A stretch of DNA of 64,000 nucleotides from Dichetophora obliterata (taxonomy: Eukaryota > Arthropoda > Insecta > Diptera > Sciomyzidae): positions 27,352,819-27,416,818 of the forward strand of contig OY986439.1 in NCBI GenBank assembly GCA_963920525.1, written 5' to 3'. Numbering within the stretch: position 1 is the first letter of the stretch; every line of letters starts with the position of its first letter. A program made the position numbers and the translations under genes. The notes under the pieces were generated by a model. It was not told the origin of the DNA. It saw only the letters and a program-made list of their open reading frames with translations, and made no database searches. Below, one piece after another: positions 1-11,324 of the stretch.

Positions 1-134
1 TCTTCGAAGTCATCTTTGCAGTAGGCGCGCCCATCTCGTTCATAGAATGAGGTACCCACCAACGGTTTCTGACAAGGTCCACCACAGATGAAGCAGTCTT
101 CATGCCACGTCTGACCCAGTGCTTTAATTGTGCG
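1..134 (-). CDS. LIM-domain protein, exon 3 (second LIM domain, partial)
   Basis: This is the third exon seen of the minus-strand LIM gene; it runs off the left edge of the window. A cctag acceptor ends at 135, and the exon opens in phase 0 with RTIKALGQTWHEDCFICGG. Numbered from the start codon in exon 1, it covers residues 75-118 plus two bases. With C65 and C68 from exon 2, it supplies the zinc ligands H85, C88, C91, C95, C113 and D116. The C91 to C95 spacing is one residue longer than in a standard LIM finger. The protein resembles the small paxillin-like LIM-only proteins of flies (CG31624/CG34325 type, from memory). Such proteins are protein-protein adaptors, not enzymes. At least one further LIM domain probably lies beyond the window. 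Confidence 0.9.
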
Positions 135-1254
135 CTAGGGGAAAGAGAAAGCGGAGAATTATTTTAAATCGATATGAAATATTTTTTAACAAAAATAAAT
201 ATGATTAATAATGGCAAATCATTTGTTTTAGAGAAAAAAGGCAAATAAAGTTTTGGAAACGGAGTAAAAATCAAAAATCAATAAAAATAAAAATAAAAAA
301 CATTTTGTAAAAATCAGAGACCGAAAATAGTTTGCACCAGCGCACAGTGTGGGAGTTTTGATCAATCCAGGAGAACAAAAGTAAAAAAACACTTGCAAAA
401 AGCAAAAGCAAAAAGCAAGGACACACAGGAAGCTATGTCAAAAGATTTAAAACGAGTGATTAATTCGATATACTTAAGCCGGCTATCGTAAAACGTTGCT
501 TATTGTATTTTTAAAATTATTTTAAACTCCAAGATAGCAGTTTAATGCAGATAAAGTGCACTGATCAAAGTTGTTAAATTGTAAACTTCGTTTATTATGG
601 AAAGCCTTTGCGAAGGGTTGAAGATTAATTTACTATAAAATAAGTTGCTTCATAAATCTAGGTTTTATTTTAAGCGATGGAAATTATAGCATAAATATAA
701 AAAAATTGAGGTAGCACTTTGATGAACTGCCAAAAATTTTGTTTGCATATGTTTGCATACAATATACATTTTTTGTTAAGTTTCAATCTCATGGATAGTT
801 CATATAAAAATTAAGCTGCTAGTTTTTGCAAGTTTTAAGAATATTTGTATTTTAGTAAGGGGCGTTTATATCTCAAGAAGGCTTTTTTATCTTATTTATT
901 CTTTGAAAACCAAAAAAGCCTGCAAGTTCTTCTACATAGGTATTAATTGTAATAACATTGAAGAAAGTTACAAAATTTTCTGTTGTTCTAATACAATTTA
1001 GTGTTTCGAAGTCAAAATTCAAAGTGTGAATTTTTTTCTATAGGCAATTAGCTGAAACTCGACGCGTAGCTGCCACGCATCCTTGTCCAACACCCATTTT
1101 ATTGGCAGCCCAAGCCTTCAAGCCCGTAAGCTAAGGAACCGTGGGATCCCGTGTTGAATTCCCAACTCAGACAGAATGCTTTCAATTGAATAAATATTTC
1201 TGCTCGGTCATCACCAAGCTATTCGGTATCGCAAATTTGGATTGGAAAGGAGGT
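135..1254. other. Intronic stretch next to exon 3, no feature seen
   Basis: AT-rich sequence with A-runs and short AAAAGCAAAA repeats near 395-418. No exon, TIR pair or coding similarity was recognised. Confidence 0.5.
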
Positions 1255-1400
1255 GCCACGCCACCTTTTCTAACGCCCATAAAATTTTGTAAGTGAAACG
1301 GCACGTGTAAATTGTGGTCGAATACCAAATTTCCAGACAGTGCGATCTATAACTCTAAAGCTATTCAATATCGCAAAATTTAAGTTGTAATAGAGGTGCC
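1255..1400. repeat. Dispersed repeat, copy 1 (second copy 3620-3760)
   Basis: Shared wording includes CGCCCATAAAAT, AGTGAAAC, GTGTAAATTGT, TCGAAT and CTATAACTC in the same order and spacing as at 3620-3760. It is an old, diverged non-coding repeat of unknown class. Confidence 0.6.
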
Positions 1401-3619
1401 ACGCCCCCTTTTTTCTCTACAGCATCTGCTTTGTTTTGTAGTAGAGCGCCGCTCTGCAGTTATATCAGTGGCAATGTTCGGACTTTACTCCATTTGCGGT
1501 AGATCTACTGCGCTTTTTACCAAAATTTAATGTTCTACTGCGTCACTGCAGTTTTTCCAAATCTACTGCGATATATTCGCAACTTATTTGGCATCAAACT
1601 CATATATAATTCTAAAAAAAACTATATATTTCTTAGAATTATAAAAAAACAATATAGTAATTAAAATATGCCATAATTAATTTTTTATATAAACATTTTC
1701 ATGGTTAGCTTTTTTTGAAACAGAAGAAAGTCATCTGTCATCTGAAACTGTCATTGCAAAACAAATTATTTTAAAGTTTAACATAGTTTTTCAGACCAAA
1801 TAAAGAATTCATTTGCTTTTAAGGACCGTGGTTGAATTTGTCCACGGAAAATATATTTTGAGTCAGTAAGAAATATGTTTCTGCAATACGCTAATATATA
1901 GTAAGGGTATTCATCTAAATGCGCAAAACCCTCGTATGCTGTGCAAACTGCACAGAAAAAAAAATGAGTAGAAATTTTACCTAAAAATGTATAAAATTAA
2001 GCTAAATTAATCCGGTGATTTTCAGTCAACGAATTTGTTTAGGTGCTCTAAAAATTTCAAAATGTTAAAATATTAGAAAAGAATTAGGTACTCTAACTGC
2101 GAGAGTAAATAAAGCACATAAATCTTTAGGTTTATTTTCAACCATAAAATAGATAAGACACATAATTAATTAGAAGAATTGACAATTTATTTTTGAAACA
2201 ATATGCACTTCAGAGAAGGTTCTACACCTACAAAGTGTAGAAAAATTATCTTATTATTTAGACGGCATTGCATACTTAAGATTAGAAACGGCACCTACAT
2301 ATTTTCACAAAATCAACTATTTATTTTGATAGCATATCTACTCTAGAATTGGAAAAACAACTACTGATTTTAGAAAATTTGTCTAATTATTTAGATGGCT
2401 TTCTCATTTAAGAGTAGGAACGGCACCTAAATATTTTAGAAAAATTAACTATTTATTTTGATACCATATCTACTTTAGAGTGAGAAAAACAACTTCTTAT
2501 TTTAGAAAACTCATCCAGTTCTATAGATAATTTTTCCACTTTGATTTAGTTAAGGAATCTAAATTTTTGGAGTAAATAAACAACTAAATAGATAAACCAA
2601 TCGAAATAAATAAAATAAAGACAATAAGTTCTGAAATTTTAAAAGTGATTTTATTACCTATGATTTTTTTAAAAGCACTTATCTTATAGTATGTTCTATT
2701 AAAAACTTATGTGACTCATTACAATAATATTTATTTAAACATAACATTTTTAATAACAAAAACATTGCAAAATCAGGTGGAAATAACTGTTCACAAGAAA
2801 AAAGAGAGTTATTTTTAGTTTATAGAAAACACAGTGATTCAAATAGTTAATAATAGTTACCACATGATAACAACAATAAAAAGTTTGATTAAAAATAGGT
2901 TTTTATTTCGTATTATTAATTTTAAACATTTTGCAAAATAAAAAGACATTGTAATATTTAAACTATATAAAAGGTGGTTTAATTTTTATGATTAAATCAT
3001 TATTTGAAAGCGTAATAATGTGAAGTGGTGGAAATCTTATATTTGATGGTTCAATTAATGTTAAAAGTTTGTTATGCTGTCTTCTTATTTTATAACGATA
3101 AAAATGTGAGTCAAAATTGTTTACCAGTAACTCTTCACAATAAAATATCAGTCATGATTATTATGACTGGTCCTATATGTATAAAGAATAGGACCAGTCG
3201 AAAATACGTAAAAGTATTCCTCGATGAAACTTCACACTTGGCGACACTGCTGATCGTACTCCAAGTTAAAGGTTTGGTATATTTGAAAAATTACTGAAAC
3301 CGCTTTTAAAAAGTTTTCCGTTTGATAAATAGCATCATTGAAATATTTAAACAAGTGTTGGAGCTAATTAATGGTTTCACCAACAACAATTATTAAAGAT
3401 TGTAGGGTTAAATTTCTCGCCAGGTAATGCTCTTTTCTAATATCGATTGTTGATTCAATGAAGTTTTCATCCTATAAAAATTTAAAATTGCGTTACTTAT
3501 TTTGCAATAATTTTTGGTTATTAAAAAAGGGTTATCATTGGCCTCGCCGAAGTCGAAATAGGCATCTTCTCTGTGCAGTCCATCAATAATATTTGCGAAT
3601 TCAAATCATTGCGCTGCTG

Positions 3620-3760
3620 GCATGCCCCCGTTGCCAAACGCCCATAAAATATTATCAGTGAAACTGCATGTGTAAATTGTAATCGAATGCCGAATTCCGA
3701 AGCTATACGGCCTATAACTCCAAACCGATTCGATATTGCAAATTGGGGTTGTGTGGAAGC
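3620..3760. repeat. Dispersed repeat, copy 2 (first copy 1255-1400)
   Basis: Same ordered blocks as the copy at 1255-1400. The minus-strand reading frame at 3521-3829 crosses it and is not credible as a gene. Confidence 0.6.
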
Positions 3761-3767
3761 ATAGATT

Positions 3768-4743
3768 GGCACTTTGCAGTACCAGTAAAATTGCAGTAAA
3801 AATAAATTTTTACTGATAATGAAATTCAATTTGCATTACCAGTTTTTGCATTACTGATTACTGAAAAAAATTGCAATAAAAATGAGTTTTACTGATTACT
3901 GAAAAAAATAGCAGTAAAATTAAATGTTTACTAAAAATAAAAAATAAAAAAATAAACTGGCCATTTCATCCCTTGGAAGGACTTTGACCTAGCTTCTATT
4001 GATCAATTGTGATGTGCGTGTTATTAAATGTTTGATCACAAATGACCGAGAACTGGACCTACGTGTTTTATGCCGACTCCGAACGGCTTATGTTCTCAAG
4101 AAGCTTTACATGGCCGGTGTGAGGTGAAGACCGAACAGAAAAGTTATTTCAATTGAAAAAACTTTCTGTCTGGGCTGGAATTGAACCCGGGCTACCGCGG
4201 TTCTTTAGCTATGCGGCCACGCACTCTACCCACTAGGCTACGGCCGCCACTGAATGATGTGATATTTACAGTTATGAGGTGATGATTTTGTAATACTTTA
4301 TTTTTTGTTCACTGAGAAAAAGAAGATCAGTTATAAGCCACAGCAACCACAGATGGTTTTTTCCAGCAATCAGTAAAAACTTAATTTTGCTTCATTTCTT
4401 TTAAGTAATCAGTGAAAATTGAATTTTACTGCAATTATTTCATGTAATAAGTAAAAATTTATTTTTACTGCAATTTTATTCATTTATCAGTAAAAATTTA
4501 TTTTTACTACAATTTTATTCAGTAATCAGTAAAAATTTACTTTTACTGCAATTTTTTCAGTAATCAGTAAAAAAAATTTTTACTGCAATTTTTTCAGTAA
4601 TCAGTAAAAACAAAATTTTACTGCAATTTTTTCCAGTAATCAGTAAAAATTTACTGGTAATGTAAACTACATTTCATTATCAGTAAAAGTTTACTGATTA
4701 CTACTGCTTCTAGTAATGCAGTAAATATTTACTGCAGCGTGCC
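3768..4743. mobile_element. Palindromic element built of CAGTAATCAGTAAAAA repeats, split by a SINE
   Basis: The ends GGCACTTTGCAGTA (3768) and, inverted, GGCACGCTGCAGTA (4743) are TIRs. Both arms are made of degenerate ~33-base units with TTTTACTGCAATTTTTTCAG and CAGTAATCAGTAAAAA, in opposite orientations. Flanks are CATAGATT and CATGTATG (5 of 8 match), so an old hAT-type 8-bp duplication is possible but weak. It encodes nothing recognisable. Confidence 0.55.
3961..4249 (-). mobile_element. tRNA-derived SINE
   Basis: On the minus strand the head (4249 down to about 4180) shows a pol III A box (TAGCCTAGTGGG) and a B box (GGTTCAATTCC). The body contains CCGTTCGGAGTCGGCATAAA followed by CACGTAGGTCC (about 4095-4048), a core I recall from fly SINEs. 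It sits near the axis of the palindromic element. The 3' limit is uncertain. Confidence 0.75.
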
Positions 4744-6183
4744 CATGTATGAAATATAGTAAAGATTTAAACAAATTTCAAAAATTTAAAGCCATTATAT
4801 TAATTTCAGTGAAATTTAAAGAAATTTTACCGATTTGGTAAAGCCACTTTGTATGAGAGGAAAGCGTGGTTTTCAAACGATTGGGCTCATTTTCGAACTT
4901 GATCTTTATTTTTGAATGAAAAATTTATACATACATGTATTTAATTTCGTTAAGATAGCTGTAACATTACGGCTTTTTTCATGATCACAGACAGACTGAC
5001 GAACAAACGGACATGGCTAAATAAAGTCCGCTTATAAAAAAGGATTGCTAGCGACATTTCGCTGAAATTATCCTAGTATAAATACCTGTGAAGTCAGGAA
5101 TAAGCTCCTCTAGCCCCCAATCCAAAAGAAGCTTCAGCATCTGTGAGCAAACGTTGTTTGTTGGCAGAACAAATATTTGGTTCCCTTCCATTGCCAGTAG
5201 TACAAAGGAATAAAATTTAACTAATCCGATAGATGTTATGTTAATTATGTTCTGTTTAGTATGTTTGTTTTTTAGTGAAACGTTCGAAATCATTTGAAAA
5301 AATGATATTTGAAAAATGATTAAAAAATGATTAAAGAAAATTTCAAAATAATTTTTTTTTTTAAATAATTTATATAACAAGTTAAATACGAACTCAACAA
5401 CTTGCATTAGGCAAAATATATAAAAAATTTGGTTATTTTCTAGACAAAATTTCAGTCGAATTTACAATTTTTAATAAGGTAAAAAACCTAATACATGATT
5501 GTTTTATTAACTGTGCAAGCAGAAAAGTTGCCGAAGAGATTAGATGAAGTAGAACATTTCAGATTGCCTAATCAAGTTTAGGTAATAAATCAATTTTTTT
5601 ATTTTCTGTGTGTGCATTTTTTCACCTTCGCAAATGAACTGTCAAAAATCGTATGAAAAATATTTTGCACAAACCTAATAAGTATGCGCAACCAAATCAT
5701 CAACAAAATTTGTACTGTTAATTGTGCAAATCCGTAATCAGCTCTTTTTCTTCTGCTTCTATGGTTTTAAATATTTTGAAAAACAATTATTTAAGTTTTT
5801 CTTATTTAACTATTTTACTTTTTTTGCTTTCTTTCGTCATTTTTATTTTTTTAATACTGACATTTTTTTCAAATGTCCATTAACTGGGAAAAATTGAATA
5901 AAAAGCAAAGGTGCGTTCATGAAAGCTGCTACTTAAAATTGCACGCTTGCAAAAATTGAAAATTTGTTTGCCTGTTTAGATGAATACCCTTTAGTAAATA
6001 CATAGTTATGTATACATTTTTGTGTTTATTTTTTTTAGTATAAAATGTACTAACATTAGTAGTAAGTGTACGTACATGATTGTACATAAAAAAAAACAAA
6101 AAACTACTGCGAAAAAATTAGTTTTACTGCTTTTTTTTTCAAAATTTACTGCGGTTTACGAATTTTCAAGTCTGAACCCAGAT

Positions 6184-7038
6184 CAGTGGTCAGCAACTTA
6201 TGTTTTCCCATAGCACGCAGGCATCGTGTGTTTTTGTGTTTTTGTGTTTTTGCACACGCAGTAACAATCGGCTCGCTATGTTTGTACACTGCGTAAAAGT
6301 TTGTTTTTTTGCTTTGTTTTAAGTTTTAAGTCAGTTTTTAATCATGTTTTAATCATGAATATTTAATATTTGTACGTAAATATTGATTTTATACAACACT
6401 TTTATCTTTTTTGTTCTTTTCTATATTAAAATAGCGAAAAACAAAACGTTATATTGAAAATCCAGCACTCAACAATATTTCCTTGCACCATTTGGCGAGA
6501 GCTTTTTATCACTTCTTGTTTCAGTGTAAAGCTGCGCACTCGGAAATATCTCTTTGTTGTTGTGTGAGCCAGGGATGATTATTTCAAATTTTGCTTTGGT
6601 ACTAGCGGATTTAAAAAAGTACTTAAAGTACTGAAATAAGAAATAAAATAAAAAGTTGGAGGTTTATATATTTTTATTAGTTCAACAAGAAAAAAATTAA
6701 GCAAATACAATATATTAAAGTTTTATGTTTCTGAATTAAAAAATTACGAAATATATATAAGAAACATAAATTTATTTTTTAATTATAAATATTTTGTATT
6801 TTATGCAAATTTGAATAAGTAACGTAATTAGCTGATAATAAATAAAATGTAAGATGTTTTTCATTTTTTTATAACAACTCTTGAGAAATTTCAGTGTTAT
6901 AGCAATACGCTTTTTTGATTTTAAAAGGTCTTTTTTTATTAAGTAATACAGTATTTTTGAAAAGCGAAAAGTACTGAATTCAGTACTTTAGTACTGAATT
7001 TATCATCCCTGGTGTGAACCCTACGTTGATGACCACTG
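6184..7038. mobile_element. hAT-like element with CAGTGGTCA ends
   Basis: The left end CAGTGGTCAGCAAC and the inverted right end CAGTGGTCATCAAC are TIRs with a hAT-style CAGTG start. No convincing 8-bp duplication was seen. It contains the CAGGGATG element and no transposase. Confidence 0.45.
6570..7011. mobile_element. hAT MITE (CAGGGATG ends)
   Basis: Starts CAGGGATGATTA and ends with the inverse of CAGGGATGATAA. It is flanked by GTGTGAGC (6562-6569) and GTGTGAAC (7012-7019), a 7 of 8 target duplication. Inner bases repeat AGTACT near the right end. Non-coding, 442 bases. Confidence 0.75.
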
Positions 7039-7532
7039 ATTTATATGTACCTCATTTTTCGTCTTGCTAGAGACTCGTCGGTTTTTTTGTTGCACTGTGC
7101 TAGCTGAGCAAGAAAGAGAGTAGTAAAGAGCAACATGGAGTTTATTTAAGCTCTCGAAACACACACGTGTGAGCAGAAAACGAATAAGCAATGCGTGGCA
7201 GATGGAATAATTTCTTAAATAACTTAACACTTTAATTAAAAATACTTGTAGTTAAAATTTCGAAAGAAAAGTACACCTCAATAAAACTGTGTCTAAAATA
7301 TGATATTTTAAAATTTTGTTTTGTAAAAATCAGTCCAGTACTTTTAGCGTAAAGTGGTAACATTAAATATGCACTCCAATTTTATATAAAGTTATAGATA
7401 TGGATTCAATGAAACACCCTGTAACCAAGATGGTGTTTGAGGTAGACATAATAGATAGATAGTTTATTGAGAAGGGAGCTAGTCACCTAGTTACTGCGGC
7501 CTCAAGGGCGTATTGTAACAAACCTCTTTAAG

Positions 7533-7925
7533 TTATATTTCATCCTTAATCGTTAAGTTCGTTAGGAACAGAGCGATATCCTTGGGTGAACTATACGCTA
7601 TTTGGTGCGGTTCTAAGTGCAATGCATCTAAGCAGCGAAGTCGCGCCCTAATAAGACCGTTACAGTGACACAAAATGTGCTCTGCTGTTTCTTCATCTTC
7701 ATTAGAAAATCTACACAGATCTTCCTGGACTATACCCATGGTTGATAAGTGCTTATTTACCTTGCAATGTCCAGTTAGGAAACCTGTGACAAGTCTGATA
7801 GATATTTCCCTTGAAGTCTTTGGAGCGAAGGGGTTGGCATGAATGTTTTGCCTGTCTGTTACCTTCGTTTTCAGAGTAAATGTAAATGTTTTTGTTCCTA
7901 GTGGGACTCTTAACATACTCCCCAA
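7533..7925 (-). pseudogene. LINE ORF2 C-terminal fragment (R1/I/Jockey-like)
   Basis: A 130-codon reading frame ends with a stop at 7533. It includes LVTGFLTGHCKVNKHLSTMG, then a Cys/His motif: C in EDLCRF, then EETAEHILCHC. This is the tail that follows RNase H in I/LOA/R1-type non-LTR retrotransposons. The N-terminal side is lost. It may belong with the RNase H fragment at 8934-9130, now separated by repeats. Confidence 0.75.
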
Positions 7926-7929
7926 CGGG

Positions 7930-8577
7930 ACGGCATGTCAGCAGCTTCCTACAGGATCAAAACGTCAGCACTTATTTTTGTTGTTGTGAAAATGAACAGT
8001 TTATTGAGAGCGCTCAGTAACGGACACAAGCAAAAACGAAGAAAAGAAAAAACGAATAAAAAAAAACCGAACAAAGAAAAAAAAAATCGCGGCATGCAAA
8101 TAATCAGTTGTTTGATACAATTCCGCATGTAAGGTATCGCAAAATTCAATTGAAACTATTGCTGTAGTTGTTGTTTCAGTCAAAATGTAGATTTTTCGGT
8201 AATGCATTAAAAATAAAAACGAACTGCTGACCCAAAGCTTTCCAATGGAGGCTTTTTGAAGCAGTATCGACGGTTGCAAATTCTTACACTTATTTTGATG
8301 AAATAAAATATTTCTCTGACTCTCTCTCTCTCCCTCTCAGCTAGTCTCTTTTTGAGGTAGGCAAAATCAAAAAGAATTCGATGAATTGCTGACCCAAAGC
8401 TTTGTACGGGAGGCCTTTTGAAGCAATTCATAGTCATCAGCTAAATAAAAGTGCTCTTTTCCAATGACATGCAATGTTAAAAATAAAATGGTGTGTCATA
8501 CATGGAGTCAGCGCTTTCAGCTGACTTGCAAGCACTCAAAAAGGCCTTTCGGAGTGCTTTTTTCCCCGTTGGGTCTC
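7930..8577. repeat. Repeat-rich stretch with a 40-bp direct repeat pair
   Basis: GCTGACCCAAAGCTTT, a short spacer, GGAGGC(T/C)TTTTGAAGCA occurs at about 8223-8263 and again at 8385-8425. The second copy is flanked by inverted GAATT/AATTC. A (CT)n run lies at 8315-8338. The small reading frames here are not supported. Confidence 0.5.
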
Positions 8578-8580
8578 TTA

Positions 8581-8930
8581 TGCTTGGTTTTCACTATGGC
8601 GAGTATCACACTTAGCGGACACGGACAAGTTTGTTGTTGTTTTCACGGGTAAAAGAAGCTCTCTCAATTTCCAGTTTTTTCTTTTACCCGCGAAAACAAC
8701 ACCAAATTTGTCCGTGTCCGCTAAGTGTGACATGCACCTATGCCATTTTATGGCGACGCAAAAGCTTATCACGTGAAATATCACATTAATAAAACTCTAG
8801 AACATTTTCTGCATCATTAATTTGTTTTTAATTTTACAAGTTTGCCAAAGTTAGAAAATATGTCAACATGTTATTTTCAATTTGATTGACAACAACTGAC
8901 CACTGAAAATGACACGGTGAAAACCAAGCA
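8581..8930. mobile_element. MITE with TGCTTGGTTTTCAC ends, copy A, carrying a hairpin insert
   Basis: TIRs are TGCTTGGTTTTCACTATG and, inverted, TGCTTGGTTTTCACCGTG. A TTA target duplication lies at 8578-8580 and 8931-8933, which fits PIF/Harbinger. Compared with copy B (29917-30139), it has gained a ~150-base insert holding the hairpin at 8606-8730. Confidence 0.75.
8606..8730. repeat. Near-perfect 53-bp-arm hairpin
   Basis: Left arm 8606-8658 (TCACACTTAGCGGACACGGA...) pairs with right arm 8678-8730 with about four mismatches, around a 19-base loop. It is absent from MITE copy B, so it is a separate later insertion. Confidence 0.8.
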
Positions 8931-8933
8931 TTA

Positions 8934-9130
8934 GGCAGATCTCAATTGCATGGACTTCACTTTGGAAGACTGAGCTACCTGCGCCCATGCTGACATATAG
9001 AGATTTTCCCTGCCTTGAGCCAAAAAACACCAACTTCCACGCCTTCATATGTCTTTGAGCCGTCAGTATGCCAGGCTTGATAGTCACCAGTGAGCCGTGG
9101 CCTTTCTGTTTTCCATGTAGTTCTGTTTGG
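8934..9130 (-). pseudogene. LINE RNase H fragment
   Basis: The minus strand encodes FGSRQGKSLYVSMGAGSSVF followed by QSEVHAIEICL. This matches the GxGxxSVFQAEI-AI-C block of the RNase H domain in I/R1-type LINEs. It is broken at the MITE (8930) and degenerate upstream. Confidence 0.6.
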
Positions 9131-9297
9131 GAAGGAGACTTGAAAGTTTTTAAATAAATAAATAAATTAATCAAATCAAACATTGCGCAGCGAGTGCGAA
9201 GTACTACGATATGCGCGAGATGCATACACATACTTAAAAATTCATAACTTCTAAACCATTGCGAATACCACTATGAAACTTCTTGCGTATTATCTAC

Positions 9298-10177
9298 ATT
9301 AGAGCGGGTCAATTTTATTTTGAAAAAATCGTAGGCGCGGATAATGTTCTACGAAAAATTCTAGGCAACCATGCCCAAGAAACCCTTGGTCTAAGATTGA
9401 TTTCGAGTCTCCGATTTTATAAAAAAAGGTTGGATATGGTATTTTGCTGCAATAAGTGAAAAAATTGCCAGAAACATTCACAAAACTTGTGCTATGGTAA
9501 AAATCCCACTATGTCCTATCTTTTATCCTATGGTAAATTTTCTGGGTTTTGCGGAAGGGAACCTTTATCGAATTTCCTTGCTTAGCAAAACTTTAAAAAT
9601 ATTTTCATTCCTTATCAAAAGGATAAAATACAAAAAAAATCTATTTATACAAAAATCGATGTCTGTATGTATGTTCCCAATGGACTCCAAAACGGCTAGA
9701 CCGATTTTAAAGAAATTTGCATGCAATTTTCAGATTAGCTCAACGGGTAGATCTATCAACGGGTAGATAAGTTTGGTAGATCTATCTATATCACCAGACG
9801 GCGCTGTAGTACAATTCTTTTAGATTTGGTCTAGCCATAAGGAACATACATACAGACATCGATTCTTTTATATACAGATTTTTTGTATCTTATCCTTTTG
9901 ATCAAAAATTTAAATATTTTGAAATTTTTGTTGAACAAGGAAATTCGATGAAGATTCCCTATAGAAAAACCAAACATTTTTACCCTAGTACAGGTTTTTT
10001 CACATATTGCACCAAAGCACCAATTCCAACCTTTTGAAAAACCGGAGGCTCGAAATCGATTTTAGACTAAGGGTTTCTTGGGCAAAGTTGCTTAGAATTT
10101 TCCGTAGAACATTTTCCATTTCTCCGATTGGAGATGTTTTGGATGTCGTTTATCCGATAAATTGACTTGGTCTAATA
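9298..10177. mobile_element. Large foldback element (TTAGAGCGGGTCAATTT ends)
   Basis: Arms of roughly 380 and 330 bases pair along their length. For example, GCCCAAGAAACCCTTGGTCT near 9375 pairs with its inverse near 10080, and GTCTGTATGTATGTTCC near 9660 with its inverse near 9840. The ends resemble those of the long-TIR element at 33466. The centre contains AACGGCTAGACCGATTTTA. Reading frames here are by-products of the arms. Confidence 0.75.
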
Positions 10178-10381
10178 TACATGTTTCAGGCTTCAATTGA
10201 AAAAATAAAAAAAAACTCCCAAAAATGGCGAAATTCTTTGAATTTTTATTCGAAATACTGTTTTCGAAATGGAAAAATTTTCGAATTTGATCCCGGAACT
10301 TGAAAATACAACCAATTTAATTTTTTTACCTATAAAAATGTTTTTTAAAGAAATCGTGTTATTCAGCAATTCCAATATTTA
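10178..10381. other. AT-rich spacer
   Basis: No gene or repeat pair recognised apart from the TTA at 10379-10381, which is half of the next element's target duplication. Confidence 0.4.
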
Positions 10382-11321
10382 GGCTGTGTGCAAATTGATC
10401 TTAATGCGACCTAAACTAAGGCCGCGTTCATAGTAAACCTGTGCTTTTAGCTTAGCCGAGAGTTTTTGCTGAAAAACGCTTTGTGTATAATCATATGGAA
10501 AAAGCTCAAAGCGTTCATAGTGCTAGCATAAAGCTTAATTTCAAACGCTTTTCAGCGCTTATCTTTCCATCTCGCTTGCTCACACAGAAAAATAATTTTG
10601 TTTTTTATGCTTTGTTGTAGAGCATTTTTAAAATACTATTCGGCACATGTTTATCTATTTTGCCTGTTAACAATATTTTCGTTGATTTTTTTTGTGCTGA
10701 AGTTTTAACCGTTGTTGTGTTGTTGTTGTGTTGTTTTTGCGTTGTGGTCCTTTTGTGGTGCTTTTCAGTTGTATGCACTTGTGTATTCTATCTCGTTTGT
10801 TTACATAGTTTTCGTTGTTCTTGCTTACTTCTTGGGTACTTTTTGTGCTGAACTTTCCACCGTTGTTATGCTTTGTGTTTTCAAGTTCCTTTGAACTTTT
10901 GTTTGTTATTGGTTTGATCTTTCATTGGTGATCATCGCGAATCTACATACTCATTAAACAAAACAATTTACTTTGCAAAACGCAATTGAGGGCATTATTT
11001 TCCAAAGAGACAAATGAAAACAAAGCATATCAGCCATAAGCATAAAGCGCGCACTATGAACACCAATAAGCTCAATTAGCTACTTTATGCAGCGTTGAAT
11101 AAGCGTTCAATATGATCAAAAAAAGCTTGATAAAGCAGCTTTATGCATCAGCTTCAGCCAAAGCGTCCACTATGAACGCGGCCTAAATAGTGTCGATAAG
11201 GAAGTGCTTTCTAATTTAGGAAGCATTTAGGTAGCTCGAGAATTTCCTAAATTATTTAGGAAGAACTGCCTTATCGATCCAATTTAGTTTAGGTCGCATT
11301 TAGATCAATTCGCACACAGCG
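10382..11321. mobile_element. Harbinger-like MITE (GGCTGTGTGC ends), host of a nested MITE
   Basis: The left TIR begins GGCTGTGTGCAAATTGATCT and the right, inverted, CGCTGTGTGCGAATTGATCT, continuing through GCGACCTAAACTAA. The target duplication is TTA (10379-10381, 11322-11324). An uninterrupted relative is at 47100-47261. Confidence 0.85.
10420..11183. mobile_element. Harbinger-like MITE (GGCCGCGTTCATAGT ends), nested
   Basis: Exact TIRs GGCCGCGTTCATAGT at both ends, with a perfect TAA target duplication (10417-10419, 11184-11186). It lies inside the left part of the MITE 10382-11321. The AT-rich middle (10660-10900) gives two overlapping plus frames that are GTT/TTG-run artefacts. Confidence 0.88.
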
Positions 11322-11324
11322 TTA

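Larger units (their letters stand above)
1903..5991. mobile_element. ~4.1 kb TIR element with 4-bp duplication TAGT
   Basis: The left end reads AAGGGTATTCATCTAAA, and the right end (5975-5991) is its exact inverse over 17 bases, with partial match beyond. TAGT flanks both sides (1899-1902 and 5992-5995). No transposase was seen. The interior holds a palindromic element, a SINE and a dispersed repeat. A 4-bp duplication would suit a Chapaev-like element, but the class is undetermined. A lone AAGGGTATTC end also occurs near 48314. Confidence 0.55.

Noticed and set aside
338..380. CACAGTG at 341 as a possible Transib/RSS end
   Set aside because: An ACAAAAG block lies at spacing 25 rather than 23 or 12, the flank is not matched, and no partner end was found.
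7093..7099. CACTGTG as a right Transib end
   Set aside because: No A-rich nonamer at 12 or 23 bases and no matching 5-bp flank.
10660..10894. Two overlapping cysteine/valine-rich plus frames
   Set aside because: They are translations of a TTG/GTT-rich tract inside a MITE.
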